Below are positions 25,755 to 34,387 of a DNA stretch of 39,244 nt, one piece after another. The stretch comes from Defluviitaleaceae bacterium (GTDB lineage Bacteria > Bacillota > Clostridia > Lachnospirales > UBA5962). Under the pieces are notes generated by a model. The model had not been told where the DNA came from, searched no databases, and saw only the letters and a program-made list of their open reading frames with translations. A program made the position numbers and the translations under genes. Location of the stretch: assembly GCA_009778165.1 (NCBI GenBank), contig WRKF01000180.1, forward strand, positions 1-39,244. The letters are read 5' to 3'. Within the stretch, counting starts at the first letter, position 1, and each line of letters begins with the position of its first letter.

Positions 25755-26825
25755 CTACTTGCTATTTTCTTTGTTTATTGCTTCCCATAGACCGTTTAGA
25801 TACGTAACACCCATTGCTCTGTCGTACAGTCCATAACCGGGCCGGGCAACCTCACCCCACACCATACGTCCATGATCAGGGCGGAAAATCCCTTCAAACT
25901 TTATATCGTGCAATGCTTTTACAACTTGGTACATATCCACATTTCCATCGCTAGAAAGGTGGCTAGCTTCGTCAAATTTGCCGGGTTCGTGTATTTTCAC
26001 ATTGCGAATGTGCATAAAATGGATACGATCTCCAAATTTGCGTATCATTTTTGGTAAATCGTTATCTTCACGTGCACCCAAAGAGCCGGTGCAAAACGTT
26101 AGCCCATGGTTTGGGCTGTCCACAAGAGATAAGATTTTTTCTAAATGGGCTTCCGTAGAAGTAATGCGCGGCAACCCAAAAATTCCCCATGGGGGGTCAT
26201 CCGGATGTATCGCCATTTTCACATTATACTCTTCGGCAATTGGTATAATTTGTGATAAAAAGTTGCGAAGATTTTCAAAAAGATCATCCTCTGTTACACC
26301 TTTGTATCGAGAAAACAGATTTTTTAGAACCGGTAGTTTTTCCGGCTCCCAACCAGGCAATGAATACCCCTTGGAGCTAGATGTAATTTCGTCAAACATT
26401 TGCTCGGGAGTTTTACCTTCTATCAGGTCCTTGTCGTAGGAAAGTACATTTGAACCATCCGGCAAATCTTTTGCCAAATCGCTTCTAGCCCAGTCAAATA
26501 TCGGCATAAAATTGTAGCATATTGTGTCTATGCCTGCTTTGCTAAGGTTTTTTATGCATTCTTTATAGTTTTCAATTAACTTTTGAGTTGGAGCTCCCTT
26601 TAGCTTAATTTCTTCGTGAATATTCACGCTTTCTATCCCAAGCAATTTGAGGCCGGACGCTTCTACCAAACGCTTTCTTTCTTCTATTGCTTCCAAAGGC
26701 CAAATATCCCCTACGGGTATTTCTTGCAATGCAGACACAACCCCAACAACATTAGGTATTTGCCTAATCTGAGCAAGGGATACACTGTCGTCCACGGGAC
26801 CAAACCATCTTAATGTAGCTTTCAT
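25755..26825 (-). CDS. uxuA: Mannonate dehydratase
   Basis: UxuA dehydrates D-mannonate to 2-keto-3-deoxygluconate, using Fe2+ or Mn2+. The protein begins MKATLRWFGP, matching the family N-terminus. Metal-site motifs are present: IHPDDPPWGIFGLPRI, the Cys in TFCTGSLG, the His in HFMHIRNV and the Asp in FRPDHGRM. The start was set at the ATG matching the family; an ATG four codons earlier (26835-26837) is possible but has AAAGGA directly against it. It is the last gene of the sugar-acid operon, 49 bases after uxuB. The next gene, gap, has its own promoter. Length is 356 residues, normal for the family. Confidence 0.94.
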   Translation of the reverse strand: MKATLRWFGPVDDSVSLAQIRQIPNVVGVVSALQEIPVGDIWPLEAIEERKRLVEASGLKLLGIESVNIHEEIKLKGAPTQKLIENYKECIKNLSKAGIDTICYNFMPIFDWARSDLAKDLPDGSNVLSYDKDLIEGKTPEQMFDEITSSSKGYSLPGWEPEKLPVLKNLFSRYKGVTEDDLFENLRNFLSQIIPIAEEYNVKMAIHPDDPPWGIFGLPRITSTEAHLEKILSLVDSPNHGLTFCTGSLGAREDNDLPKMIRKFGDRIHFMHIRNVKIHEPGKFDEASHLSSDGNVDMYQVVKALHDIKFEGIFRPDHGRMVWGEVARPGYGLYDRAMGVTYLNGLWEAINKENSK

Positions 26826-26874
26826 AGTTATTGCCATTCCTTTCCAAATAAAAGTTCAAATAAAAGTTCAAAGG

Positions 26875-28476
26875 TTAAAAATTGTCTAAAGCAACCCTTA
26901 CGGCTCCTGCTTCGCTTATCATTTCATTAAAATACTGTTCGATTTTTTTTGCAAGCCCCGCTTGTTCTAAGTCCACACCAAAAATCGCCTTACTTTTAAG
27001 CAAATCTTTAGTTTTTTTGTCAAAGCCGATTTTTTCGCCCATTTTATATTGGGCAAAAATTGGCACAAGCTCCTGCAACATTGGATCAGGGCTAAGCTCA
27101 AAAGGAACTCCTGCATCGTTGATTTTGGTCAAATACCTAAACCATCCTGCAACAAAAAAAGGTATCGCTTTAAGCTCGCTCAAATCCTGTCCCTTTTTTT
27201 CCATCGTCTTTAGCACTTCTCCAAATCGCACCGGTATTTTTAAAGATGTATCTGTTGCTATGCGTTGGGGCGTGTCCGGAATAAATGGATTAGGGAACCG
27301 CACCGTTAGCACCTCTTTTATAAATTCTTGAGGGTTAATAATGCCGGGATCGGGTACGTGGGGCAAAGCCTCCCTGTAGCCAGCTTCTTCAATCAACTTT
27401 ACTAAAGCCTTGTCTTTCATTGCTTGGCTAACGGCGGTGTATCCCAACAAACACCCAAAAATTGCTATTATGGTATGAAGAGGGTTAAGGCAAGCTCCCA
27501 CTTTCATCTTTTCTATATTTTCTACAGCAGACCGATCAGAAAAAATAATCCCGGCTTGTTCCAAAGGTGGCCGTCCGTTAGGGAAAATATCTTCGATTAC
27601 CAAGTAGCCCGTTTCTTCTGCATTAACGAAAGGGGAAACGACGGTGTTTTTTCCGGTTTTTGTAATAGTGGTGTCTTTAAAACCAACCTTTTGAAGGATA
27701 TCCGCCACATCGTTGCTGGGACCCGGAGTTATTTTGTCTATCATGCTTATGGGATACGAAACGCTTTTTTGCAAATATTCCAAAAAATCTCGGTTGACAT
27801 GCCCGGCATTGAGCCAGCTTGTTGCCATTGTGTGGATTGCACCTTTTAACAGATCCCCATTATTGGCACAGTTATCCATGCTTACCAATGCCAAGGGCGT
27901 ACCGTTTTCATTAAACCGCTTTAGCAGCAAATAAGTTGTTAGCCCAACCGCCGTTTTAGCATTGGTCGGTTCACCTTTCTGGTCTTCCAAAACCCATGGC
28001 AATGTTTTGCCGTGGTTGTCTTTTGTTGCATAACCTTTTTCGGTTATAGTAAAACTAACTATTTGCAAAGAGGGGTTAGCAAAAATTTGCTCAAGCCTGT
28101 TTTTGTTTTTAGACAAAACCAAACTTTCTACAATGCTTGCCACAATGCTAATCTCTACATCGCCATTGTATTTCAATATAACAGCTGTGGTCAAATTATC
28201 GTAAGGGGTAAAGGCTTTTTCGATAATCTCTTCGTCGAAAGTTTCGCAAGCAATGATTCCTTTGTTATATTTGCCGTTGTTTAGCAAATTTTGCAATGAT
28301 AGTGCAGGAAATGCCCTAAAAATGTTTCCTGCACCAAAATGAAGCCAAGTTGGCTCTTCTTTTGTGATGGCACTTACTTGTTCTATATCGAAGCTAGGTA
28401 CCTGCAAACCCTGTTCCAACCAGTAGGATTTATTGTTTTCAAGGTTCTCTTTTGATAGGGTTAAAATTTTAATCAC
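26875..28476 (-). CDS. uxuB: D-mannonate oxidoreductase (fructuronate reductase), mannitol dehydrogenase family
   Basis: UxuB interconverts D-fructuronate and D-mannonate with NAD(H). The 533-residue long-chain dehydrogenase has WLHFGAGNIFRAF at the N-terminal Rossmann fold. The family active-site pattern of Lys, Asn and His is in KVGACLNPLHT. The C-terminal domain contains VPYVD-like catalytic surroundings and is full length. The start is GTG at 28474-28476, overlapping the TGA of the previous gene (GTGA), which implies translational coupling. A longer frame exists but lies inside the neighbour's coding end. With uxuA downstream it forms the mannonate branch of hexuronate breakdown. Confidence 0.92.
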   Translation of the reverse strand: MIKILTLSKENLENNKSYWLEQGLQVPSFDIEQVSAITKEEPTWLHFGAGNIFRAFPALSLQNLLNNGKYNKGIIACETFDEEIIEKAFTPYDNLTTAVILKYNGDVEISIVASIVESLVLSKNKNRLEQIFANPSLQIVSFTITEKGYATKDNHGKTLPWVLEDQKGEPTNAKTAVGLTTYLLLKRFNENGTPLALVSMDNCANNGDLLKGAIHTMATSWLNAGHVNRDFLEYLQKSVSYPISMIDKITPGPSNDVADILQKVGFKDTTITKTGKNTVVSPFVNAEETGYLVIEDIFPNGRPPLEQAGIIFSDRSAVENIEKMKVGACLNPLHTIIAIFGCLLGYTAVSQAMKDKALVKLIEEAGYREALPHVPDPGIINPQEFIKEVLTVRFPNPFIPDTPQRIATDTSLKIPVRFGEVLKTMEKKGQDLSELKAIPFFVAGWFRYLTKINDAGVPFELSPDPMLQELVPIFAQYKMGEKIGFDKKTKDLLKSKAIFGVDLEQAGLAKKIEQYFNEMISEAGAVRVALDNF

Positions 28477-29576
28477 CCCTTTCGCAATATGCCTTTTTCC
28501 TGTTCGGCTTTCATCTGTGCTTTTACACAAATCTCTGCCGCTTTAAAGGCGTGTTCTTGAGTCATTGCGTTTTCTGTTCTGTTTATGCAATCTAAAACAA
28601 ACTGCCCAAAGAAAGGATGGCCTACTTTTCCGGATACGTCAAAGTAAAATTCGCCTTTATCGTTTGCCATATACACGTGGCCGCCCCCTTGCTTTTGGGC
28701 AATATCAACATATTTACGGAGTTCTATATAACCTTTTGTGCCAAGTATAAACAGCCTGCCATCTCCCCAAACGCTAAGGCCGTCCGGAGTGAACCAGTCC
28801 ACTCTGAAATAACCCGTTGTTTCGTTGTCGCCTACGAGTGTACAATCCCCAAAATCGTCAAGGCCGGGGTAATTTTTGTTGTTGTAATTTTCTATATTAG
28901 CAGCAACTATCGTGGCATCTTTTGCACCGGTATAAAACAAAAACTGCTCTATTTGATGACTACCAATATCGCACAAAATGCCGCCATATTGCTCCCTTTC
29001 AAAAAACCAAGCGGGACGCATATTTGCACTAAGGCGGTGCGGCCCCATTCCTATGGTCTGCACAACCTTGCCTATTGCACCATCCGCCACGAGCTGACCG
29101 GCATATACAGCCGACTCCACATGCAACCGCTCAGAGTAATATACACCATACTTTTTGCCTGTCTTTTTAACCATTGCCTTTGCTTGGTCTAGCTGTTCCA
29201 GTGTTGTAAGAGGGGCTTTGTCCGTAAAATAGTCTTTTCCGGCTTCCATAACCCGCAACCCCAGGGCACATCTTTCGCTTGATATATTGGCGCTGGTTAC
29301 CAGCTTTACCTCCGGGTCCGACAACACTTCTTCTTCGCTATTAGCTCTTTTTGCTTGGGGGTACATTTTCAAATATCGCTCCAGTTTATCTGCGTCGGGG
29401 TCATATATATATTTTAGGGTAGCACCCGCCTCTATAAGGCCGTTGCATTGGCCACCAATATGGCCGTGATCCAAACCGATTGCCGCAAACACAAACTCCC
29501 CCTGTTTTACTACGGGGTTCGGTTTGCCTTGAGGAGCATAGTTCATTCCATCTGCTGCATTTACTTTCGCACTCAT
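28473..29576 (-). CDS. Gfo/Idh/MocA family oxidoreductase (first of two)
   Basis: The 367-residue NAD(P)-dependent dehydrogenase has an N-terminal Rossmann domain beginning near VFAAIGLDHGHIGGQ and a C-terminal alpha/beta domain (GGILCDIGSHQIEQFLFYTG). The family's usual EKP motif is replaced by TDKAPLTT, which keeps the Lys. A 28-residue leader precedes the Rossmann fold. The start at MSAKVNAADG has AAGGAGG seven bases upstream. The stop overlaps the uxuB GTG. Family members act on sugars, inositols and related compounds. The operon suggests conversion of the imported sugar acid towards mannonate or fructuronate, but the substrate is unknown. Confidence 0.9.
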   Translation of the reverse strand: MSAKVNAADGMNYAPQGKPNPVVKQGEFVFAAIGLDHGHIGGQCNGLIEAGATLKYIYDPDADKLERYLKMYPQAKRANSEEEVLSDPEVKLVTSANISSERCALGLRVMEAGKDYFTDKAPLTTLEQLDQAKAMVKKTGKKYGVYYSERLHVESAVYAGQLVADGAIGKVVQTIGMGPHRLSANMRPAWFFEREQYGGILCDIGSHQIEQFLFYTGAKDATIVAANIENYNNKNYPGLDDFGDCTLVGDNETTGYFRVDWFTPDGLSVWGDGRLFILGTKGYIELRKYVDIAQKQGGGHVYMANDKGEFYFDVSGKVGHPFFGQFVLDCINRTENAMTQEHAFKAAEICVKAQMKAEQEKGILRKG

Positions 29577-29591
29577 ATATTCCTCCTTAAT

Positions 29592-29645
29592 ATAGCAATT
29601 CTGCTTAGCACTGTCCTTTTTAAATATTACCAAGCGGAGTTGCTT
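29592..29645. repeat. Family A palindromic repeat, diverged copy inside the sugar-acid operon
   Basis: AGCAATTCTGCTT (29594-29606) pairs imperfectly with AAGCGGAGTTGCT (29633-29645). TGTCCTT in the loop is the complement of AAGGACA seen in copies at 4299 and 13510, so it lies in the opposite orientation. Confidence 0.55.
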
Positions 29646-29694
29646 TCTTAGTTCAGCACTTTTATCATTCCTAATGAAAAATGCTATTTATCTA

Positions 29695-29726
29695 TAAAAC
29701 CTTGGGAGCAAAACCCTATGGTTTTA
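29695..29726. repeat. Hairpin at the end of the second Gfo/Idh/MocA gene
   Basis: TAAAACCTTGGG (29695-29706) pairs with CCCTATGGTTTTA (29714-29726) with one bulge. The right arm includes the gene's stop codon. It is related in sequence to the hairpin at 32783-32815. Confidence 0.65.
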
Positions 29727-30881
29727 CTTATTAACATCACTTCCGATAGTTATCACATTTTCTGAAAAGTTTTCTACACTTTTTGTTTTTTGGTAAAACC
29801 TTGGCATGGCGGCTACCATCGTGTCTAGGTTGTAGAATGTGTCACTTTTGTTTAGGGGTAGAGTTACCGGTTGCTTTGTTACGGATGCTTTGTAAATAGC
29901 CATTATTATCTCTATCGTTTGGCGACCGGCGTTTGCTTCTATAAATAGCGGCTCTTTTTTGGCGATTGCGTTTAAAAAATTACCAATCTGTGCAGCATGT
30001 CCTTCTGTTTTTAGAGGCGGAAGCTGATTGTAGCCGGCTTGTATAGCGGCTAGAGCTTGTTCGTCTTTGGTCGGGAATCCATTGGGTAGTGCTTTTGATA
30101 CCGCCGGGTTCCAAGGTATACTCAGGCGAGCTTTTTCCGTTTGTATAACAACGCTTTGCTCATCTTCGTGAGAGAGTAGTGATACAGTTAGCTGGGCTAT
30201 CATGTTATCATATTCCAAAATGGCTATACCTATATCTTCACATTCCGAATTATAATGACCTACATTGTTTATGACGGCAGTAACGCTTTTTGGCATACCT
30301 ACATACCAGTTCAACATGTCTATATGATGAACAGCATGGCTTGCAACACAACCACCACACTCGTTTTCCCAGGTTCCGCGCCACCACAAATCGTAATAGC
30401 TCTGTCCTCGCCACCAAAGAGAGTTTATCATAATATGGCGTACAGCACCTGCGTCCCCATTTTCCAATAGCTGCTTTACCCTATAATATGGGGTTCTGTA
30501 ACGATTTTGGGCAACAGGCGACAGTATGCAGTTGTTTGCTTTTGCAGCATCAATCATTTCATCACATTCTTTTAAAGATGTGGCCATAGGTTTTTCGACC
30601 AAAACATGTTTGCCGGCATTTAGTGCATCCAAAGCTACAGGGCTATGAGCTCTGGGCGGTAGGCAAATACTGACTGCATCCACATTACTTAGATTAAGTG
30701 CGTCTTTGTAATCTTTTATTGCGACTGTACCTTCAAGTTTTTTTGTGTCTATTATATCTTGTGCTTTTTCCATAAATATATCGCAGATAGCCACTATTCT
30801 GCATTTATCTTTGTGTTCCAAAAAAGCGTCTGCATGTGCATTTGCGATAGCTCCGGCCCCAACAATTGCAATACCTAACAT
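29724..30881 (-). CDS. Gfo/Idh/MocA family oxidoreductase (second of two)
   Basis: The 385-residue protein starts directly with the Rossmann motif IAIVGAGAIANAHADAF. It has the canonical VEKPMATS motif with the cofactor-proximal Lys, and SHAVHHIDMLNWYVG in the catalytic domain, with His residues typical of the family. AGGAG lies nine bases from the ATG. It stands between dctM and the first oxidoreductase gene. The two oxidoreductases are clearly different in sequence, so they likely do different steps or act on different sugar acids. The exact reaction cannot be read from the sequence. Confidence 0.92.
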   Translation of the reverse strand: MLGIAIVGAGAIANAHADAFLEHKDKCRIVAICDIFMEKAQDIIDTKKLEGTVAIKDYKDALNLSNVDAVSICLPPRAHSPVALDALNAGKHVLVEKPMATSLKECDEMIDAAKANNCILSPVAQNRYRTPYYRVKQLLENGDAGAVRHIMINSLWWRGQSYYDLWWRGTWENECGGCVASHAVHHIDMLNWYVGMPKSVTAVINNVGHYNSECEDIGIAILEYDNMIAQLTVSLLSHEDEQSVVIQTEKARLSIPWNPAVSKALPNGFPTKDEQALAAIQAGYNQLPPLKTEGHAAQIGNFLNAIAKKEPLFIEANAGRQTIEIIMAIYKASVTKQPVTLPLNKSDTFYNLDTMVAAMPRFYQKTKSVENFSENVITIGSDVNK

Positions 30882-30925
30882 AATTATTACTCCTATCTAA
30901 AATAGAGTCAACCCCCACGGGTTTG

Positions 30926-32212
30926 TTACCACTGGAATATTATTGAGGGCAATAGTGTAACCAACTGCGGAATAAACAGCAACACCAAAATAAGCAGTAA
31001 AATCACACCAATATAAGGCAACAGCGGTTTTATACTTTTTTCTAAGGGTAAATTACCTATACTGCAAGCAACAAACAAAAAGCTGCCGGCAGGTGGTGTA
31101 ATCGCTCCAAGTTGCATAACAAGTATCATTACTATACCAAAATGCACCGGGTCAAACCCAAGAGCGTTTCCTATAGTAAATATTGTCATTGCAAACATAG
31201 CAATAATAACCGTAGGGTCAAGGAAAAGCCCTATAATAATCAAAGCTCCCATGATAAAAAACACAGCCAAAAGAGGAGTTCCGATAGTGTACAATGCAAA
31301 GTTTAGCATCTGGGCTTGAAAATGCATACGCACAAAAACGTTGCCCAAAACACCCGTTGCCGCAATTGCCATCATAACAACAGCAGATGTTATAGCTGAT
31401 TGTAGCAATATTTTTGGCAACATGTCAACTTTTAATTTTTTTGTTACAAGAAAGCCGTAAAATAGCCCATAAACTATTGCTATAACACCACTCTCTGTTG
31501 CACTCACAAAACCGGTTGTAACACCAATAATAATTATCGCAGGCATAAGCAATGCCCCAACAGATTTGTATGCTGTAACCAAAAGGTTTTTTAGGGAAAA
31601 TGGCGTGGTGGGTATATTGTATTTATACACACGATACATAACACTGTTTGTTATAAGTTGGAAACATGCAAGCAGTATCCCGGGTATGATGCCTGCCATA
31701 AACAAAAAAGCTACAGGAACACCGGTATAATAAGCATACAATATCATTGCGATAGATGGAGGAGTAACGGGGGCTATCATTGCAGAAGCTGCTGTAACAG
31801 CAACGGCATAACCTTTGTCGTACCCTTCCTTTTCCATGGCGGGGATAAGTATACTACCTGTAGTTGCCGCATCTGCCACCCCGGAGCCTTGTTTGCCGGA
31901 AAAAAGCACAGATGTCATAATATTAACATGTCCCATTCCGCCTTTTAAAAAACCAACACAGGCGTTTGCAAATTGCATTAAACGCTCTGTTATGCCGGAG
32001 TGTAAAATAATATTACCGGCGATTATAAAGAATGGGATTGCCATAAGTGCCAGGCTGTTAATCGAGCCAAACATACGTATGATTACAACACTCATGGGGA
32101 TTCCATCTGCTACCAAAAATATAATGCCTGTAACCAGTGTAGCTAAAAAGACAGGGAGACCCAAAAAAATTAAACCAAGTAAAACGACAAAAATCAAACC
32201 TATTTCAAACAT
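30926..32212 (-). CDS. dctM: TRAP transporter large permease (DctM type)
   Basis: The 428-residue protein has about twelve membrane helices and is the ion-coupled translocation subunit of a TRAP transporter. Typical segments are VLLGLIFLGLPVFLA, FAGKQGSGVADAATTGSILIP-like (FSGKQGSGVADAATTG) and MILVMQLGAITPPAGSFLFV. The start at MFEIGLI was chosen because GGAGG lies upstream and it begins one base after the dctQ stop codon. A 25-residue basic extension upstream is the out-of-frame end of dctQ. Confidence 0.94.
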   Translation of the reverse strand: MFEIGLIFVVLLGLIFLGLPVFLATLVTGIIFLVADGIPMSVVIIRMFGSINSLALMAIPFFIIAGNIILHSGITERLMQFANACVGFLKGGMGHVNIMTSVLFSGKQGSGVADAATTGSILIPAMEKEGYDKGYAVAVTAASAMIAPVTPPSIAMILYAYYTGVPVAFLFMAGIIPGILLACFQLITNSVMYRVYKYNIPTTPFSLKNLLVTAYKSVGALLMPAIIIIGVTTGFVSATESGVIAIVYGLFYGFLVTKKLKVDMLPKILLQSAITSAVVMMAIAATGVLGNVFVRMHFQAQMLNFALYTIGTPLLAVFFIMGALIIIGLFLDPTVIIAMFAMTIFTIGNALGFDPVHFGIVMILVMQLGAITPPAGSFLFVACSIGNLPLEKSIKPLLPYIGVILLLILVLLFIPQLVTLLPSIIFQW

Positions 32213-32213
32213 A

Positions 32214-32753
32214 TTATTTGGCCTCCTTTTCTTTTGCTTTTGCCTCTGCTTCTGCTTGCGCTTTTTTGGAAAACGGGTGGTAGCCAAAGATTAAAACTAA
32301 TAGGAAATCTACAAAAACAAAGGACATTCCGACAGGGATAGACAAAAAGAACACTGTCATGGGAACAGAGGGTAGGTTTACCATGCTGGCAGGATTGTCC
32401 AAAGCTGATTGAAAACCAACCACAACAATCGCTCCAAGGGTTAGAAGGCAAATAACACCAATCAGCTTATCAACAAACCATCCGGATTTCCCTTTAAAAA
32501 GTTTCACTTTTAGAAAATTTAAACTAATGTGAGCTCCTTCTCTGGCAGCCAAACTCGCACCCAAAAAAAATACCCAAGAGCTAAGGTTTTGTATAAGCTC
32601 GTTGCCCCAAGCGAACGGAACAAAGGCACCGGTTGCTATATAACGCAAAAATATCTGCATGATAACGATACCGATTATAACAACCATTGTACCTATTATC
32701 GCAATATCACGCAGCTTACAAAGGAATAGATATATGTTTTTTAATACATGCAT
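32214..32753 (-). CDS. dctQ: TRAP transporter small permease (DctQ type)
   Basis: The 179-residue protein has four membrane helices, as in other DctQ subunits. The Trp-Gly-Asn-Glu-containing segment PFAWGNELIQNLSSWVFFLGA and AAREGAHISL are typical. The C-terminus is a charged Glu/Lys/Ala tail. AGAGGT lies about seven bases before the ATG. It is tightly linked to dctM (one base) and separated from dctP by a 66-base spacer holding a strong hairpin. Confidence 0.92.
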   Translation of the reverse strand: MHVLKNIYLFLCKLRDIAIIGTMVVIIGIVIMQIFLRYIATGAFVPFAWGNELIQNLSSWVFFLGASLAAREGAHISLNFLKVKLFKGKSGWFVDKLIGVICLLTLGAIVVVGFQSALDNPASMVNLPSVPMTVFFLSIPVGMSFVFVDFLLVLIFGYHPFSKKAQAEAEAKAKEKEAK

Positions 32754-32782
32754 ATGTGCTACCTCTCATAGGTAAAGTGCTA

Positions 32783-32815
32783 TAAAGCCGTGGGAGCGAA
32801 GCCCCCACGGCTTTA
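32783..32815. promoter_or_regulatory. Intercistronic hairpin between dctP and dctQ
   Basis: TAAAGCCGTGGG (32783-32794) and CCCACGGCTTTA (32804-32815) form a perfect 12-bp stem with a 9-base loop, five bases after the dctP stop. There is no T-run on either strand. It is more likely to stabilise the 3' end of dctP mRNA, raising the binding protein over the permease, than to terminate. Confidence 0.65.
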
Positions 32816-32819
32816 GCCC

Positions 32820-33812
32820 TTAGTTAATTGCACGAATCGCAGATATGAAACTGTCAAAGTTTTCGCCTCTGCTACGGAACTCCGCTTCCATTGGTGCAAC
32901 TGCGGCTATCCAGTCAGCGAGGTCATCCAACACTATTACTTCCACTCCATCGGCTATCATTTCGTCTAAGGCTTCTGTTTGGGCTACGTCATCTATGTAG
33001 GCTTGAAATGTCGCTGCAGCGTGGGCGGCTTGACGCACTATGTCTTGCAAATCGGTCGGTAGGGCGTACCACCAGTCTGCATTAAAAAAGTAGAACACGT
33101 TCGCTATGATATGATCTGTTATTGTGAGGTAGCTTGCTACGTCTTGAAAACGCATAGAATGCAACATATCCGGAGATGCTTCCGCTCCATCAATGAGTCC
33201 TGTTTGTAATGCAGTGTAGATTTCGTTCCAGTCGGTAGTCGTTCCACCGGCTCCTAAATGTTCAAACATTTGTACATATGTGGCATTTGGCCCACGCATT
33301 ATTCTTCCTTGTATGTCGGAAAGTTGACGTACCGGAGTTAACGTAAGCATGTGGCGAGAGCCTTGGCTTTGACCAGCCATTGCGATAAAACCAAAAGGTT
33401 CCACCCTGGCAGAAACTTCAGACTCCATTCCGTAAAGAACACGTCTAAAGTGGTCGTTGTCGGTGTAAGAAAACGGCAACTCAAAACTTGCAAGCTCGGG
33501 AACCAAGGGTCCAAGCCCACTACCGGGCGATGCAACTACCATATCCAATGCACCTACACGCACCATTTCTACTTGCTCGGCTTGGCTACCATGCTCTGCA
33601 CCAAAGTTTGCAGTGGCAACAATCCTTCCATCGGAGCGTTCATTTACCGTTTCAACAAAATAGCTCAATGCCTGACCCACCGTGCCAATCGCACTTAAAT
33701 TGGTGGATGCCCTAAGTGCAAAAACCTCGCTGCCATCTCCGGCAACCGCTTCACTTCCACAGGCAACCAAAAACAAAGTTGCCGCCACTAAAAGAAATTT
33801 GTACCTTTTCAT
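32820..33812 (-). CDS. dctP: TRAP transporter solute-binding lipoprotein (DctP type), probable sugar-acid binder
   Basis: The 330-residue protein has a lipoprotein signal with lipobox LVAC (Cys18). It then has the DctP fold: LSYFVETVNERSDGRI, GALDMVVASPG, ELPFSYTDNDHFRRV, and the carboxylate-binding Arg region LSDIQGRIMRGPNATYV (Arg173). EIYTALQTGLIDGAE also belongs to the family. The start at MKRYKFLL has GGAGG five to six bases upstream. It is first in the operon with uxuA and uxuB; several TRAP binders in such contexts take uronates or aldonates. The ligand here is inferred from context only. Confidence 0.93.
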   Translation of the reverse strand: MKRYKFLLVAATLFLVACGSEAVAGDGSEVFALRASTNLSAIGTVGQALSYFVETVNERSDGRIVATANFGAEHGSQAEQVEMVRVGALDMVVASPGSGLGPLVPELASFELPFSYTDNDHFRRVLYGMESEVSARVEPFGFIAMAGQSQGSRHMLTLTPVRQLSDIQGRIMRGPNATYVQMFEHLGAGGTTTDWNEIYTALQTGLIDGAEASPDMLHSMRFQDVASYLTITDHIIANVFYFFNADWWYALPTDLQDIVRQAAHAAATFQAYIDDVAQTEALDEMIADGVEVIVLDDLADWIAAVAPMEAEFRSRGENFDSFISAIRAIN

Positions 33813-33845
33813 TTTGACCTCCATAAAAAATTAAGATAAAAACTG

Positions 33846-33867
33846 ATATTGACAATTTTGTCAATAT
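33846..33867. promoter_or_regulatory. 22-bp perfect palindrome, candidate operator of the sugar-acid operon
   Basis: ATATTGACAA and TTGTCAATAT are exact complements around a 2-base centre, 34 bases upstream of dctP. TTGACA within it could be the -35 of the dctP promoter, so a bound GntR- or LacI-type repressor would block it. No regulator gene is in the window. Confidence 0.65.
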
Positions 33868-34100
33868 AATAACTTGTGAGTTTATCGTATCATAAAAATA
33901 TAAAAAATGCAATACTGATTTTAACTAATTTTAGCTTTTTTAAAAGAAATTTAATTTAGAAAAATCCATATGGCACTTTTCTCTTGCTATGTCCGTACCA
34001 TCTGTTGTATAATGTTTTTAGTGTTTTTATACCTCTAGGCACAAAAAAAATTTTGCCTATACAGCAAAATCTATTTCGCTCAAAATTGCAATTGCTATAT

Positions 34101-34159
34101 TCACACATCGCTTCAGCCATAGAGTCTCACATCGGGAGTTTAATAGTTCGCATTAGAAT
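34101..34159. repeat. Family C half-element
   Basis: This 59-base segment runs from TCACACATCGCTTCAGCC to AGTTCGCATTAGAAT. It matches one half of the reverse complement of the element at 4469-4581, and its end matches that element's right arm. The 33868-34387 spacer otherwise holds no credible gene. Confidence 0.8.
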
Positions 34160-34362
34160 AGAGTTAATTCCACTCCGAAACCCTTTTATTACACCACTTT
34201 GCCATCCACTATTCGCATTTTCCCCCTCACTCTACAACACCTTAATTTTGTAAAAATTTGCCCTGCAAATGCCATTTAATCCGATAAAAATCCAAAATGG
34301 AGTCTAGGGCTGACCCCTTGCGGGGTGTGTGTGAGGCAGAGTCCCACGGTTTTATTTTATGA

Positions 34363-34385
34363 CACAACAGAACCCGTTTGTTGTG
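34363..34385 (-). terminator. Weak hairpin after the DUF2344 gene
   Basis: CACAAC (34363-34368) pairs with GTTGTG (34380-34385), two bases after the stop codon. The following minus-strand sequence is A/T-rich without a true T-run, so function as a terminator is uncertain. Confidence 0.35.
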
Positions 34386-34387
34386 AC

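Noticed and set aside
33984-34253. 89-residue plus-strand frame upstream of dctP
   Set aside because: It crosses the family C half-element and has no ribosome site or domain.
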